NCBI GenBank assembly: GCA_947492375.1
Contig: CANLMI010000002.1
Span: forward strand, 311,529 to 375,528
Length of the DNA: 64,000 bases
Source of the DNA: an uncultured Kordiimonas sp.
GTDB lineage: Bacteria; Pseudomonadota; Alphaproteobacteria; Sphingomonadales; Kordiimonadaceae
Direction: 5' to 3'
Shown piece after piece: positions 10,691 to 22,413 of the stretch (position 1 is its first letter; the number at the start of each line of letters is the position of its first letter). The translations under genes and the position numbers were made by a program. Under the pieces are notes generated by a model that saw only the letters and a list, made by a program, of their open reading frames with translations, made no database searches and was not told the DNA's origin.

Positions 10691-11832
10691 CAGACCTTAC
10701 TGCGCCCAAACGGCCAACGCATATATTTAACGAAGCGCGGTTTGAGGCAAACCTTAAAGAGCTGAAAACCTTTAAAGATAGCTGCGGCCTAAAAATTCTA
10801 TTGGCTTTAAAAGGCTATAACCCGCTACATTCAAGCGAACTGGTCAGCAAGTACCTGGACGGAGTTGCTGCTTCGTCAATCAACGAAGCGCGGTCCTCTT
10901 TTGAGCACTATAAAGGGGAAATTCATACCTATTGCCCAGCTTATGATGAAAACACTTTTGATGAATTGATCAAATATAGCAGTCATATCGTCTTCAATTC
11001 TCATCAGGACTTAGAGCGGTTTGCAGGCCAAGTTCCTAATAATGTGAAAATTGATATCCGCCTAAACCTCGAACATACTGATATGGAAACGACGGTGTTT
11101 GATGGCTACAATCCTAATAAACCGTTTTCCCGGTTTGGTATTACAGCGACGGAATTTAAACCTGAAGATATAGAAAAATACAGTGTAACAGGTGTGCATT
11201 TTCATGCTCTCTGTTCACAGGGCGCCGAAGATTTAGATCGCTGCGTCAAAACATTAGAGCAAAAATACCCCGATTTGCTGCATCAAGTTGAGCGCCTCAA
11301 TATGGGGGGCGGTCACCTCGTTTGCCACGACGATTACGACTATGACCTTTTAGCCTCAATCGTACGACGCTTAAAATCCACCTATGATCTGGATGTATAT
11401 ATCGAGCCCAGCGAACATGTATATAAAAACGTTGGAGTATTAAAAGCCCGCGTACTGTCTATAATCCAGAATGATATGCCCATCGCTATACTGAACGTCA
11501 GCGCCAAAAACCACATGCCTGACGTAATGGAAAGTCCTGACTATAATGTGGAAATCGAAGAGGGAATTTTTGGCCGAAACCGCGGCAAACACTCATATAT
11601 CCTAGGTGGCAACACATGCCTTACTGGGGATGTAATTGGTGACTATAGCTTCCTGCACCCCTTAGAAGTGGGGGATACAATCACGTTCCTCGATCAAACA
11701 GCCTATACGCTTGTTCAATGTCATCATTTTAACGGCGTCGGGCAACCCGACCTGATCGTTATGGGTAGTGACGGCCAAATCAAATTTGAACGTAAAGATA
11801 CATATGAGCGATATCTGACAACTGTTACCTAG
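10687..11832 (+). CDS. nspC: Carboxynorspermidine/carboxyspermidine decarboxylase
   Basis: PLP-dependent decarboxylase of the alanine racemase-like fold; it removes CO2 from carboxy(nor)spermidine to give the triamine. Lys42 in LLALKGYNP is the expected PLP Schiff-base lysine. GVHFHALCSQGAEDL, NMGGGHL and IEPSEHVYKN are family motifs of this branch. Length (381) matches NspC. It overlaps the upstream synthase by four bases, forming a two-gene operon that ends at the hairpin at 11883-11925. Confidence 0.92.
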   Translation: MTDLTAPKRPTHIFNEARFEANLKELKTFKDSCGLKILLALKGYNPLHSSELVSKYLDGVAASSINEARSSFEHYKGEIHTYCPAYDENTFDELIKYSSHIVFNSHQDLERFAGQVPNNVKIDIRLNLEHTDMETTVFDGYNPNKPFSRFGITATEFKPEDIEKYSVTGVHFHALCSQGAEDLDRCVKTLEQKYPDLLHQVERLNMGGGHLVCHDDYDYDLLASIVRRLKSTYDLDVYIEPSEHVYKNVGVLKARVLSIIQNDMPIAILNVSAKNHMPDVMESPDYNVEIEEGIFGRNRGKHSYILGGNTCLTGDVIGDYSFLHPLEVGDTITFLDQTAYTLVQCHHFNGVGQPDLIVMGSDGQIKFERKDTYERYLTTVT

Positions 11833-11882
11833 GTTTATAGCCAGCAAAGAAGGTTTATTTGCTGAAGACCAGATAAAAATGA

Positions 11883-11925
11883 AATAGCCCAAAGGCGTAG
11901 TAATTACACATACCTTTGGGCTATT
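11883..11925. terminator. Bidirectional rho-independent terminator between nspC and acnB
   Basis: A perfect 13-base inverted repeat (AATAGCCCAAAGG / CCTTTGGGCTATT) with a 17-base loop lies between two converging genes. Flanking A/T tracts are weak, so efficiency on either strand is uncertain. Confidence 0.7.
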
Positions 11926-11983
11926 ATCATACTATCACTATAACTAACTTGAGCGCATCTTCTCTATCAAGCGCGCTCAATAG

Positions 11984-14767
<2,784 letters not shown>

Positions 14768-15072
14768 GGCTATCCTGACAAATAAAGGTTATTTGAGGCT
14801 TGAAACTCTGGTCGCAGAGCATTCTGGCGAACCGGGACAAAGCTTATTGGCGGCTACAATATTTCAACACGTACCGGCTTGCAAGTCAGCAATGATAAAA
14901 TAAACGCGAACAATAAAAATGCCGTGAACCAACAGATACACGGCATTTAAATATTTTTTAAATCCCTATTAGGCTTAAGCTTGAACTTGATAGGGGCTAT
15001 TTAATTAACCTATTAACAAAGTAATAGTTTCAGAAACATTCATATGTCTTCTTAAGCTCATATAGCTAAGAA
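14768..15072. promoter_or_regulatory. Intergenic: terminator of the peptidase operon and acnB promoter region
   Basis: About 305 bases without a gene. The right part holds the hairpin at 14917-14948; the left ~150 bases should carry the acnB promoter on the minus strand. I could not pick out a convincing -35/-10 pair. Confidence 0.4.
14917..14948 (-). terminator. Rho-independent terminator of the ABC-peptidase operon
   Basis: AAATGCCGTG pairs perfectly with CACGGCATTT (10 bp, 12-base loop). On the minus strand the stem is followed by a T-rich stretch, as expected for termination after the permease/peptidase gene. Confidence 0.75.
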
Positions 15073-18000
15073 CTAATTTCCATTAGTGCTACCTTCAAAC
15101 GCAGCATTATTTACTTGCTTGATATTATCATTTGAATTTCTATCGACTAACTTATTGTACGGATCAATGCCTACATAAGCAGGCTTGCTTTCAACAATAA
15201 TTTCAACAGATTTAGTTTCTGTATTAATCTTATGCTTTTGCATGTAGAGAACATTGTCAGCATTAAAGCCTGCGTCTCCAGGGTTTGCCGTAAACACACC
15301 AATATCAATCATATCATCAAGTTTTAAGGCCGTTTCATTACCTTCACTATCGGCTTCGAACTTACCTGCATCTATAGTCAACGTAACTTTGAACTTACCA
15401 TCATCCATCTCAGCGAAAGAAACATCATCCGCTTTAAGGTCAAACAGTGTAATGCGTTCAAAAAGGTCAGTGATCAATTGATCATACTCAGGGCCTGCCT
15501 CCTCGCGTAAGATCCGAAGCATATCCAAAGTGGTTGGATAAGGCGTTGATGAGAAGGCGGTTTCTTTAACAAGGCGCGACAGTGCCCGATTAACAGTTTC
15601 CTCACCCAGATAATCCCTAAGCGCATACATCACAACAGAACCTTTACGGTAGTGAATATAGGGCTGATTTTCTACTTTATAGAGCGGTAGCTCACCTTCC
15701 GCGTCGCTTCCCCGGTTTGAGAGATAATTATCAAGCTCAAACTTAAGGAATTTTCGCATCTTATGCTTACCGTATTTCTGCTCCATAACGAGAAGAGCAC
15801 TATACTGCGCTAATGTTTCAACAAGTACAGTTCCGCCCTGCGTGTTAGCAGAGATCACCTGATGCGCCCACCATTGGTGTGCAACTTCATGTGCTGTCAC
15901 ATAATATGCCAGATCAATATCATCCTCACCTGTCAAATCAGCGATAAACCCGATACCTTCAGAATATGGAATAGTATTTGGGAAGGCCTGCGCAAAGTTA
16001 CGGTATGCGGGAAATTCCAAAATACGAACCTGACGGTGCTGATACGGGCTGAACACCCTAGAGAAATAGCGAACGCTATCTTTCACACTATCGATCATAC
16101 GCTGAACATTATATGTATGCGGCGCGTGGTGATAAACTTCAACATTGATACCATCAAACTCATCGCGAACAACTTCATAGTCGGCTGAAAGATAAGAATA
16201 GAAATTTAGGATAGGCGCATCCATTTTATAATGGAAATAGCGCCTGCCATTTTCTTCCCATTCTCTTTCAAGGTAGCCAGGCGCAATAGCCGTTTGGCTG
16301 GCAACGGTTGAAACTGTAGTCTCAAAAGTCACAAAATCACTATCCTGCCGGATATAATTATTGCCATATTGGCTTTCATCTTCCAACTTTGGCGTTCTCG
16401 GTAATGGCTCTAAATCATATTGGCGGCGGGTATTTCTGTCTTGCAACATACCCTGCCTTGCAAACCCAATATAGGGCGTTATATCACCATTATTAATGAA
16501 AGTACCGTTTCTAACAAGCGTGACACTGTTACCTGAGTGAGCGAAACCCTTTTGCTCAATTAGTGTTTCAAACGTAAGTGTGCGCCGCTCCCCCACCTGC
16601 ATTGGACGGCTTAATGTAAAGATATAATAGTTGAAATATTCATCAACACTCTCAATTGATGCTTCTTCAAGTTCTAACAATGGCACCTTAATACCTTGCG
16701 GGAAGACCAGGTGAACCACGTCTAATGGTGCATCGGTTTTATTCTCCAAAACATGCGTTCCACGGGTTTCTATCCGTCGCTCATAAGGATAAAGATCAAC
16801 ATCAATTTTCACATCGACAGTGCGCGGCATTGGCAGGTTTTCATATTGGCGATATTTATTTTCATAATCGACAGCAAGCTGTTCACGTTCATCCGCAGTA
16901 ATATACTCATTAAGAACATTGGTATTATAGAAAATAAATCCGCCACTTGTAGCAAAGCCAACGAAGGCCACAGCAGCAATTCCACCAGCAACTGGCTTTT
17001 TGAAAGCACGCAACGCCCGCATTCGGTAATTAAGAGGCTGGAGGGTACCACGGTTCCAAAGCATGTAAGAAACCATCAGCATCAGAACAGCAAAGCATGT
17101 CCAATAAAATTGGAGCCAATAATCACCCTCGATAAAACGGCCGGAGCCATTCAGGTCAGAGAGAGGTGTTCCAATACTAGAGCCATAGAAATACAATGGA
17201 TGCTCAAAACCGAACTGACTAAGAATAATTGAGCCAATCAGATAAACAACCATCAAAATCATACCAACAAAACGGTTCTTGACTAAAACTTGAATAAATA
17301 CTGACAAAGCAGCAATCAGTAAAAATGGATAGATAAAATGCGCAAATCCACGGTGTAAATAGAGGCTAATTTCAATCGCAGACTGACCATTAGTAACCTG
17401 AAGGGCGATTGCCATAACAATACCAATTACGGCAATAATACCAAGGACAAGTGCAAGCGAAATCAATTTACTCACAACAAAAACCATGCTTGGTACTGGG
17501 GTAGCATCAATAATTTCATGAATGCCATCTTTGCGTTCCCGCCAAATTATATCAGCGCTGTAAAAGATAATAATCACGATAAATGCCAAGCTTAGGCCCT
17601 GAATGCTCTGAACCATCAGACGCGTAACAGGCACAGTATCAAGGCCGTAACCTATATTTCGGTTCAATAGGGCAGTTACCACTAAGAACAAACTAAATTT
17701 GACGATTATATAAAATGGATAGCTTTTAAGAACAGAAGAGACTTCAAAACGAGTTCTCATTAGAAACTGCAGCCAGTATCCTTGCTTCCAATTCGGCGTA
17801 ATCCTAGGAGCAATTTCCACAATCGGCACCATACTATTACGATTCAATATATTCTTTTCTTTGGGCAATTTTGCTGGTGCACGGAACGAAAACACAGCAT
17901 ACGACAGTCCAATCAGCACAAGAGAAATACCAGTCCAAATCATCCGGTTCAGGAGGACCAGCCCCTCATAATCCATAAGAAGTGTATTGCGCTCCGCCGC

Positions 18001-18684
18001 TGTCCAATAACGCCCTACTTCTTGTAAGGTTCTCGCCATAAACGGATCAACAATTGCTAGCGTTTCACGGTATTCAGGTTCATTGAAGAAATTGACACCA
18101 ATAAAATAGAGCATCAACAGCCCCATCGCTGCCAGATAGGTATACATGACGCTGCGTGACATCACAGTTACAGCAAACATGATAGCGCTCATGGCAAGTA
18201 AGCTTGGCATAACAAGGGCAAAATATGTGTAAAGATAATGTCCAAGATTTGTTGGCGCCAAAGTCTCAGGATCAATAGAACCAATTAGACTACCCCAAAA
18301 CGTACCGATAAGCATACCAAGGGGTATAGCAAGCAAAGCAACAATCAGCGCCCCAAACGATCCTATAAACCGACCAAAAAGATAATCAGACTTGGACAGC
18401 GGTGTTGCAAATATAATTCCGTCCATTTTATGATCGATATCTTTCAAGACCGCATTAGCAATATAGGCAGGTACCAAGAAAATCGCAAAAACGCTCATGA
18501 TCAATAATGTCTGCATAATCGCAAACGGACTATTGACCATGACATTACCGCCGCCACCAATCTGGACATTGCTACTGACCATGGCAAAGAACGGCAAAAG
18601 AAAGAAGACCATAAAACCAACTATAGTCTGCGGTGAGCGCAGCATATAGCTGAACTCATGACGAGCTATTGTTATCAGCATCAT
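15073..18684 (-). CDS. ABC transporter permease fused to M1-type metallopeptidase
   Basis: A 1203-residue inner-membrane protein. The N-terminal ~590 residues are two ABC-2-type permease halves, each with about six hydrophobic segments and a charged loop (WRERKDGIHEIIDATPVP). After a last membrane segment near 585 comes a large, presumably periplasmic part with an M1 gluzincin site: His932-Glu933-x-x-His936 and Glu956 in VLVETLAQY. The spacing from HExxH to that Glu is one residue longer than in classic aminopeptidase N, which I recall as normal for this ABC-linked branch. No GAMEN motif was seen. It follows the ATPase gene by 8 bases; GGGGG precedes two adjacent ATGs, and the second (18681) is better spaced. 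Substrate unknown; peptide processing coupled to export or membrane quality control is a guess. Confidence 0.88.
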   Translation of the reverse strand: MMLITIARHEFSYMLRSPQTIVGFMVFFLLPFFAMVSSNVQIGGGGNVMVNSPFAIMQTLLIMSVFAIFLVPAYIANAVLKDIDHKMDGIIFATPLSKSDYLFGRFIGSFGALIVALLAIPLGMLIGTFWGSLIGSIDPETLAPTNLGHYLYTYFALVMPSLLAMSAIMFAVTVMSRSVMYTYLAAMGLLMLYFIGVNFFNEPEYRETLAIVDPFMARTLQEVGRYWTAAERNTLLMDYEGLVLLNRMIWTGISLVLIGLSYAVFSFRAPAKLPKEKNILNRNSMVPIVEIAPRITPNWKQGYWLQFLMRTRFEVSSVLKSYPFYIIVKFSLFLVVTALLNRNIGYGLDTVPVTRLMVQSIQGLSLAFIVIIIFYSADIIWRERKDGIHEIIDATPVPSMVFVVSKLISLALVLGIIAVIGIVMAIALQVTNGQSAIEISLYLHRGFAHFIYPFLLIAALSVFIQVLVKNRFVGMILMVVYLIGSIILSQFGFEHPLYFYGSSIGTPLSDLNGSGRFIEGDYWLQFYWTCFAVLMLMVSYMLWNRGTLQPLNYRMRALRAFKKPVAGGIAAVAFVGFATSGGFIFYNTNVLNEYITADEREQLAVDYENKYRQYENLPMPRTVDVKIDVDLYPYERRIETRGTHVLENKTDAPLDVVHLVFPQGIKVPLLELEEASIESVDEYFNYYIFTLSRPMQVGERRTLTFETLIEQKGFAHSGNSVTLVRNGTFINNGDITPYIGFARQGMLQDRNTRRQYDLEPLPRTPKLEDESQYGNNYIRQDSDFVTFETTVSTVASQTAIAPGYLEREWEENGRRYFHYKMDAPILNFYSYLSADYEVVRDEFDGINVEVYHHAPHTYNVQRMIDSVKDSVRYFSRVFSPYQHRQVRILEFPAYRNFAQAFPNTIPYSEGIGFIADLTGEDDIDLAYYVTAHEVAHQWWAHQVISANTQGGTVLVETLAQYSALLVMEQKYGKHKMRKFLKFELDNYLSNRGSDAEGELPLYKVENQPYIHYRKGSVVMYALRDYLGEETVNRALSRLVKETAFSSTPYPTTLDMLRILREEAGPEYDQLITDLFERITLFDLKADDVSFAEMDDGKFKVTLTIDAGKFEADSEGNETALKLDDMIDIGVFTANPGDAGFNADNVLYMQKHKINTETKSVEIIVESKPAYVGIDPYNKLVDRNSNDNIKQVNNAAFEGSTNGN

Positions 18685-18692
18685 TTCCCCCT

Positions 18693-19589
18693 TTATGCCG
18701 CGGCTTTGTCAGCAGAGCCGTTACGGCTCCTGTGAAGTGTTGCGAAATAAACATCTTCAAGATCAGGGGATATCACGCTGAAACCTTCACTAGGTTCGCT
18801 ATCGGCTAACACATGAATAATGGTTTGCCCTGTAGAAAGGTGCGAAGAAATAACAGCGAAGTTTTCTTTGTATGCTTCAAGCTCATCCTTCTTGATCGCT
18901 TTCTGCCAAACCTTACCGTCAAGTTCACTCACAAGATCGGCAGGCTTACCCCCCGTGACGATCTGGCCGCCAGCAATAATAACCATATTAGGGCAAAGAT
19001 CTGCAACATCCTCAACAATATGCGTCGAGAGGATAACGACAACATTTTCGCCAATTTCAGCAAGCAGATTATGGAAACGGTTACGCTCTTCCGGGTCGAG
19101 GCCTGCTGTTGGCTCATCCACGATGATAAGTTTTGGGTCGCCGATAAGAGCCTGTGCAATACCAAATCGTTGACGCATACCACCAGAGAAGGTCTTAAGT
19201 TTCTTCTTACGTACATGAAACAAATTAGTTTGGTTCAATAAACCCTCAACAACTTCTTTACGTTCTTTACCGTTATTGAGCCCCTTTAAAACAGCCATAT
19301 GATCAAGCATCTCATACGCAGACACACGGGGATACACACCAAAATCCTGCGGTAAATACCCTAAAATACGCCGCAAGCTATCAGGGTCTTTCAAGATATC
19401 AATACCATCAAAGGTTATATTTCCCTCACTCGGCTGTTGGAGCGTCGCAATTGTTCGCATTAAGCTAGATTTTCCAGCACCATTAGGCCCCAGCAAACCA
19501 AACATACCCTTAGGAATTTCAAGATTAATATTGTTAAGTGCATGAACACCGTTTGGATAAGTATGACTTAAACCCTTGATTGACAACAT
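18693..19589 (-). CDS. ABC transporter ATP-binding protein (partner of the permease-peptidase)
   Basis: CcmA/DrrA-type ATPase. Walker A GPNGAGKS (34-41), signature FSGGMRQRF (134-142), Walker B LIIVDEP (154-160) and switch His in ILSTHIVED are intact. I chose the ATG at 19589 because GGGGAGG lies 8 bases upstream; an upstream in-frame TTG at 19610 overlaps that site. The ~80 residues after the switch are a family-typical C-terminal regulatory tail. It is first in a two-gene operon with the permease-peptidase fusion. Confidence 0.93.
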   Translation of the reverse strand: MLSIKGLSHTYPNGVHALNNINLEIPKGMFGLLGPNGAGKSSLMRTIATLQQPSEGNITFDGIDILKDPDSLRRILGYLPQDFGVYPRVSAYEMLDHMAVLKGLNNGKERKEVVEGLLNQTNLFHVRKKKLKTFSGGMRQRFGIAQALIGDPKLIIVDEPTAGLDPEERNRFHNLLAEIGENVVVILSTHIVEDVADLCPNMVIIAGGQIVTGGKPADLVSELDGKVWQKAIKKDELEAYKENFAVISSHLSTGQTIIHVLADSEPSEGFSVISPDLEDVYFATLHRSRNGSADKAAA

Positions 19590-19685
19590 TGACTGTTTCC
19601 TCCCCGTCAAATATATATCAAATTGATATAGTTCGTAAACATTGAGAATGCAAGCAGGTTAACCTTAAATGGTTGTATTATGGCA

Positions 19686-20399
19686 TTATTTACATAGTTT
19701 CCTAAACGCCAAAGGCGTGTAACCTGTTGCCTTACGGAACTGCCTCGTAAACGCACTCTGGTCCTCATATCCAATGTTATTGGCAACTTGAACAATAGGA
19801 ATTTCAGTTTTCGAAAGTTGCTGACGTGCAAAATCAAGGCGCATTTTAAGAACCCATTGCCCTGTAGAGAGCCCAAACACGCGGCGAACACGTCGATCCA
19901 ATTGATATTGAGATAAACCAGCCTCTGCCATGAGTCGTTCAATATTTGGCGGCATATGTAGATTATTTTCCACAAAATCGATAACTGATTTCAGCTTTCC
20001 ATAATTATCGTGCGCTTTATCAGGAACCTTTAGGTCCTGCGAAATACCAGCTACGCCTATGATATGGCGATCATCATTATAAAGCGCATATTTATTGGTT
20101 ATACACCAACCAACCAAACGATTTGGATACATATGAAGCTCTAACTGATTTAAAACTGGCACCCCGCTTGCCAATACATTCCGGTCCTGTGCTTCATAGT
20201 CCGCCCCCAATGATGTGCCCAACATCTCTGACGGCGTCTTACCAATGAGCTCTCGTTTGGACTTCAAACCACAACGTATCGTCAAAGTTTCGTTGACAAC
20301 AACATATCGCCCTAAATTATTTTTGACAAAAAATACAGTATCCGACAAACAATCAAAAAGCTCTTCTGTTGGCCAATAAGCTTTATTTTCTGGCTTCAT
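19686..20399 (-). CDS. PAS-domain AraC-family transcriptional regulator
   Basis: Likely activator of the hydroxyproline operon transcribed away from it. Residues ~10-125 look like a PAS sensor (CLSDTVFFVKNNLGRYVVVN, then ELIGKTPSEMLG). Residues ~135-237 are a two-helix-turn-helix AraC DNA-binding domain, ending in IGYEDQSAFTRQFRKATGY and TPLAFRK. A PAS input domain on an AraC protein next to hydroxyproline genes fits sensing of a small molecule, but the ligand is unknown. The 134-base divergent gap carries a dyad at 20427-20449. The gene downstream on the same strand (ABC ATPase) is about 96 bases away and probably separate. Confidence 0.88.
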   Translation of the reverse strand: MKPENKAYWPTEELFDCLSDTVFFVKNNLGRYVVVNETLTIRCGLKSKRELIGKTPSEMLGTSLGADYEAQDRNVLASGVPVLNQLELHMYPNRLVGWCITNKYALYNDDRHIIGVAGISQDLKVPDKAHDNYGKLKSVIDFVENNLHMPPNIERLMAEAGLSQYQLDRRVRRVFGLSTGQWVLKMRLDFARQQLSKTEIPIVQVANNIGYEDQSAFTRQFRKATGYTPLAFRKLCK

Positions 20400-20426
20400 A
20401 TCTCACACGCTCGATCAATAAAAAAT

Positions 20427-20449
20427 AACTTTATGCAAAAAATAAAGTT
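20427..20449. promoter_or_regulatory. Dyad-symmetric candidate operator in the divergent hydroxyproline promoter
   Basis: Perfect 8-base inverted repeat AACTTTAT-N7-ATAAAGTT centred between the AraC-type gene and the hydroxyproline operon. Position and symmetry suit a regulator site. AraC proteins more often bind direct repeats, so the binder is uncertain. Confidence 0.4.
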
Positions 20450-20533
20450 TTATTTTCAACAATAGTCAAGACTGCACCATGTAAAAATAATATCATCCAC
20501 CAACATTATCCACTGCCGACAAGGACATCTATC

Positions 20534-21478
20534 ATGGAAGATAACAGCGTATTTTCAGGATGTATTCCTGCATTAATGACACCTTGCAACAAGAGAGGTG
20601 TACCCGACTTTGATGCGCTTGCCCGCAAAGGTAAAGAACTCGTCAACATGGGAATGTCCGCAGTCGTTTATTGCGGTTCAATGGGTGATTGGCCCTTACT
20701 CGCAGATGAAGAACGCATGTTAGGCGTTGAGGCATTATGCAGCGCTAATATTCCAGTCATTGTCGGGACAGGCGCACAAAATACACAGCGCGCAGCAGCA
20801 ATAGCAGCACATGCCCAACGAGTTGGCGCAGCAGGCTTAATGATTATTCCAAGGCTATTATCACGCGGATTATCCCCTGCGGCGCAATATCTACACTTCA
20901 CCTCTGTTCTTCAAGCAGCCCCCGATTTACCGTCAGTTATTTATAACAGTCCCTATTATGGTTATGAAACGAAAGCGGACCTTTTCTTTAAATTAAGGAA
21001 TGAGAACCCCAACCTGGTCGGTTTCAAAGAGTTTGGCGGGGCCAAGTCTATGACATATGCTGCTGAAAACATTACCTCTGGGTCAGATGATCTTATTCTG
21101 ATGGTCGGCGTAGATACTCAGGTTTTTCACGGCTTTATTAACTGCGGCGCTGGCGGTGCTATCACTGGCGTGGGTAACGCCCTTCCGAGAGAAACTTTAA
21201 GATTAATCGAATTGTGCAAGCGCGCAAAAAATGGGGGTCATACCGCATATAAATTAGCGAATGAGCTTGCGAAAGCTCTTCATATGCTCTCTAGTTTCGA
21301 TGAAGGCCCTGACCTAGTTTTATACTATAAGCACCTTATGGTATTAGAAGGACATAGCGAATATCAGTATCATTTAAATAGCCATGATAAACTAACACAC
21401 TCACAACAAGCATTCATCGAGCAGGCATGGCAACAGTTTAGAAACTGGTGGGATAGCTGGCCCGGGAAAACCGGGTAA
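20534..21478 (+). CDS. Dihydrodipicolinate synthase-family protein, probable 1-pyrroline-4-hydroxy-2-carboxylate deaminase
   Basis: Schiff-base aldolase-fold enzyme. Lys165 (LVGFKEFGG) is the expected imine-forming lysine and Tyr137 (VIYNSPYYG) the conserved tyrosine. In hydroxyproline degradation a protein of this family deaminates 1-pyrroline-4-hydroxy-2-carboxylate to 2-oxoglutarate semialdehyde. I infer that role from the adjacent epimerase, FAD dehydrogenase and semialdehyde dehydrogenase; by sequence alone other DapA-family reactions are possible, and it is unlikely to be the lysine-pathway DapA. First gene of the operon; AAGGA lies 8 bases before the ATG. A small CCCGG/CCGGG hairpin (21461-21475) sits just before its stop. 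Confidence 0.82.
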   Translation: MEDNSVFSGCIPALMTPCNKRGVPDFDALARKGKELVNMGMSAVVYCGSMGDWPLLADEERMLGVEALCSANIPVIVGTGAQNTQRAAAIAAHAQRVGAAGLMIIPRLLSRGLSPAAQYLHFTSVLQAAPDLPSVIYNSPYYGYETKADLFFKLRNENPNLVGFKEFGGAKSMTYAAENITSGSDDLILMVGVDTQVFHGFINCGAGGAITGVGNALPRETLRLIELCKRAKNGGHTAYKLANELAKALHMLSSFDEGPDLVLYYKHLMVLEGHSEYQYHLNSHDKLTHSQQAFIEQAWQQFRNWWDSWPGKTG

Positions 21479-21483
21479 CCCAA

Positions 21484-22413
21484 ATGCGTGTTATCGACTC
21501 TCACACTGGCGGTGAACCCACTCGGGTTATCATCGAAGGCGGCCCTGATTTAGGGAGTGGATCCTTATCGGAACAATGCCAAGAGCTTGCATCAAACTTT
21601 GATCATATTCGCAAAATGGTGATAAACGAGCCAAGATGCTCAGACGCCGCAGTGGGGGCCTTACTTTGCAATCCTACCAGCCAGAAATACACAGCAGGCG
21701 TCATTTTTTTCAATACTGCTGGATATCTCGGCATGTGCGGTCACGGCATTATAGGGGTTATAAATACTCTCGCCTACCTTGGCAAAATTCAGGAAGGCGA
21801 ACACCTGATTGAAACGCCTGTAGGTGTCATAAAGGCCAACTTTTACGGAAATCACACAGTTAGTGTAGAAAATGTAGCCAGTTATCGTTTCAAAAAAGAT
21901 ATCATTGTGAACGTTCCGGAGCTAGGCCCTATTACTGGCGATATTGCCTGGGGTGGGAACTGGTTTTTCCTTACAAACAACGCACCTGCTGCACTTTCCA
22001 TGGAAAACATTCCCTATCTATCTTATCAATCCATACAAATTCGTCGTGTCTTGGCAGCAAACGGCATTACCGGGGAAAACGGCGCTGAAATTGACCATAT
22101 AGAATTCTTCACAACATCGGATTCAGGATCAATCGACAGTAGAAATTTCGTAATGTGCCCGGGCGGGGCATATGACCGATCACCCTGCGGCACAGGCACA
22201 AGTGCAAAAATTGCATGCCTCGCAGCAGACAGTCTAGTGAAAGCAGAAGAGCTATGGGTTCAGGAAAGTATCACAGGTAGTACATTTGAGGCTTCATACA
22301 AAGTAAACTCCAAAGGTGAAATTATCCCAACCATCACTGGCACCGGCTATATTTGCGGCGAAACAACTCTAATCTTTCAGAATAACGATCCATTTCGCAT
22401 GGGCATATCATGA
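21484..22413 (+). CDS. 4-hydroxyproline 2-epimerase (proline racemase family)
   Basis: Converts trans-4-hydroxy-L-proline to cis-4-hydroxy-D-proline. Both general acid/base residues are cysteines: Cys85 in GMCGHG and Cys235 in DRSPCGTGT. A Cys/Cys pair marks epimerases or racemases; the related 3-hydroxyproline dehydratases carry Thr/Ser in one position. DSHTGGEPTR at the N-terminus is a family signature. The 309-residue length is typical. It starts 5 bases after the deaminase gene, and its stop overlaps the next ATG (ATGA). Confidence 0.92.
   Translation: MRVIDSHTGGEPTRVIIEGGPDLGSGSLSEQCQELASNFDHIRKMVINEPRCSDAAVGALLCNPTSQKYTAGVIFFNTAGYLGMCGHGIIGVINTLAYLGKIQEGEHLIETPVGVIKANFYGNHTVSVENVASYRFKKDIIVNVPELGPITGDIAWGGNWFFLTNNAPAALSMENIPYLSYQSIQIRRVLAANGITGENGAEIDHIEFFTTSDSGSIDSRNFVMCPGGAYDRSPCGTGTSAKIACLAADSLVKAEELWVQESITGSTFEASYKVNSKGEIIPTITGTGYICGETTLIFQNNDPFRMGIS

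Noticed and set aside
21461-21475. Small CCCGG/CCGGG hairpin at the end of the deaminase gene
   Set aside because: Only five pairs, inside the coding end and followed 5 bases after the stop by the next gene; not a terminator.
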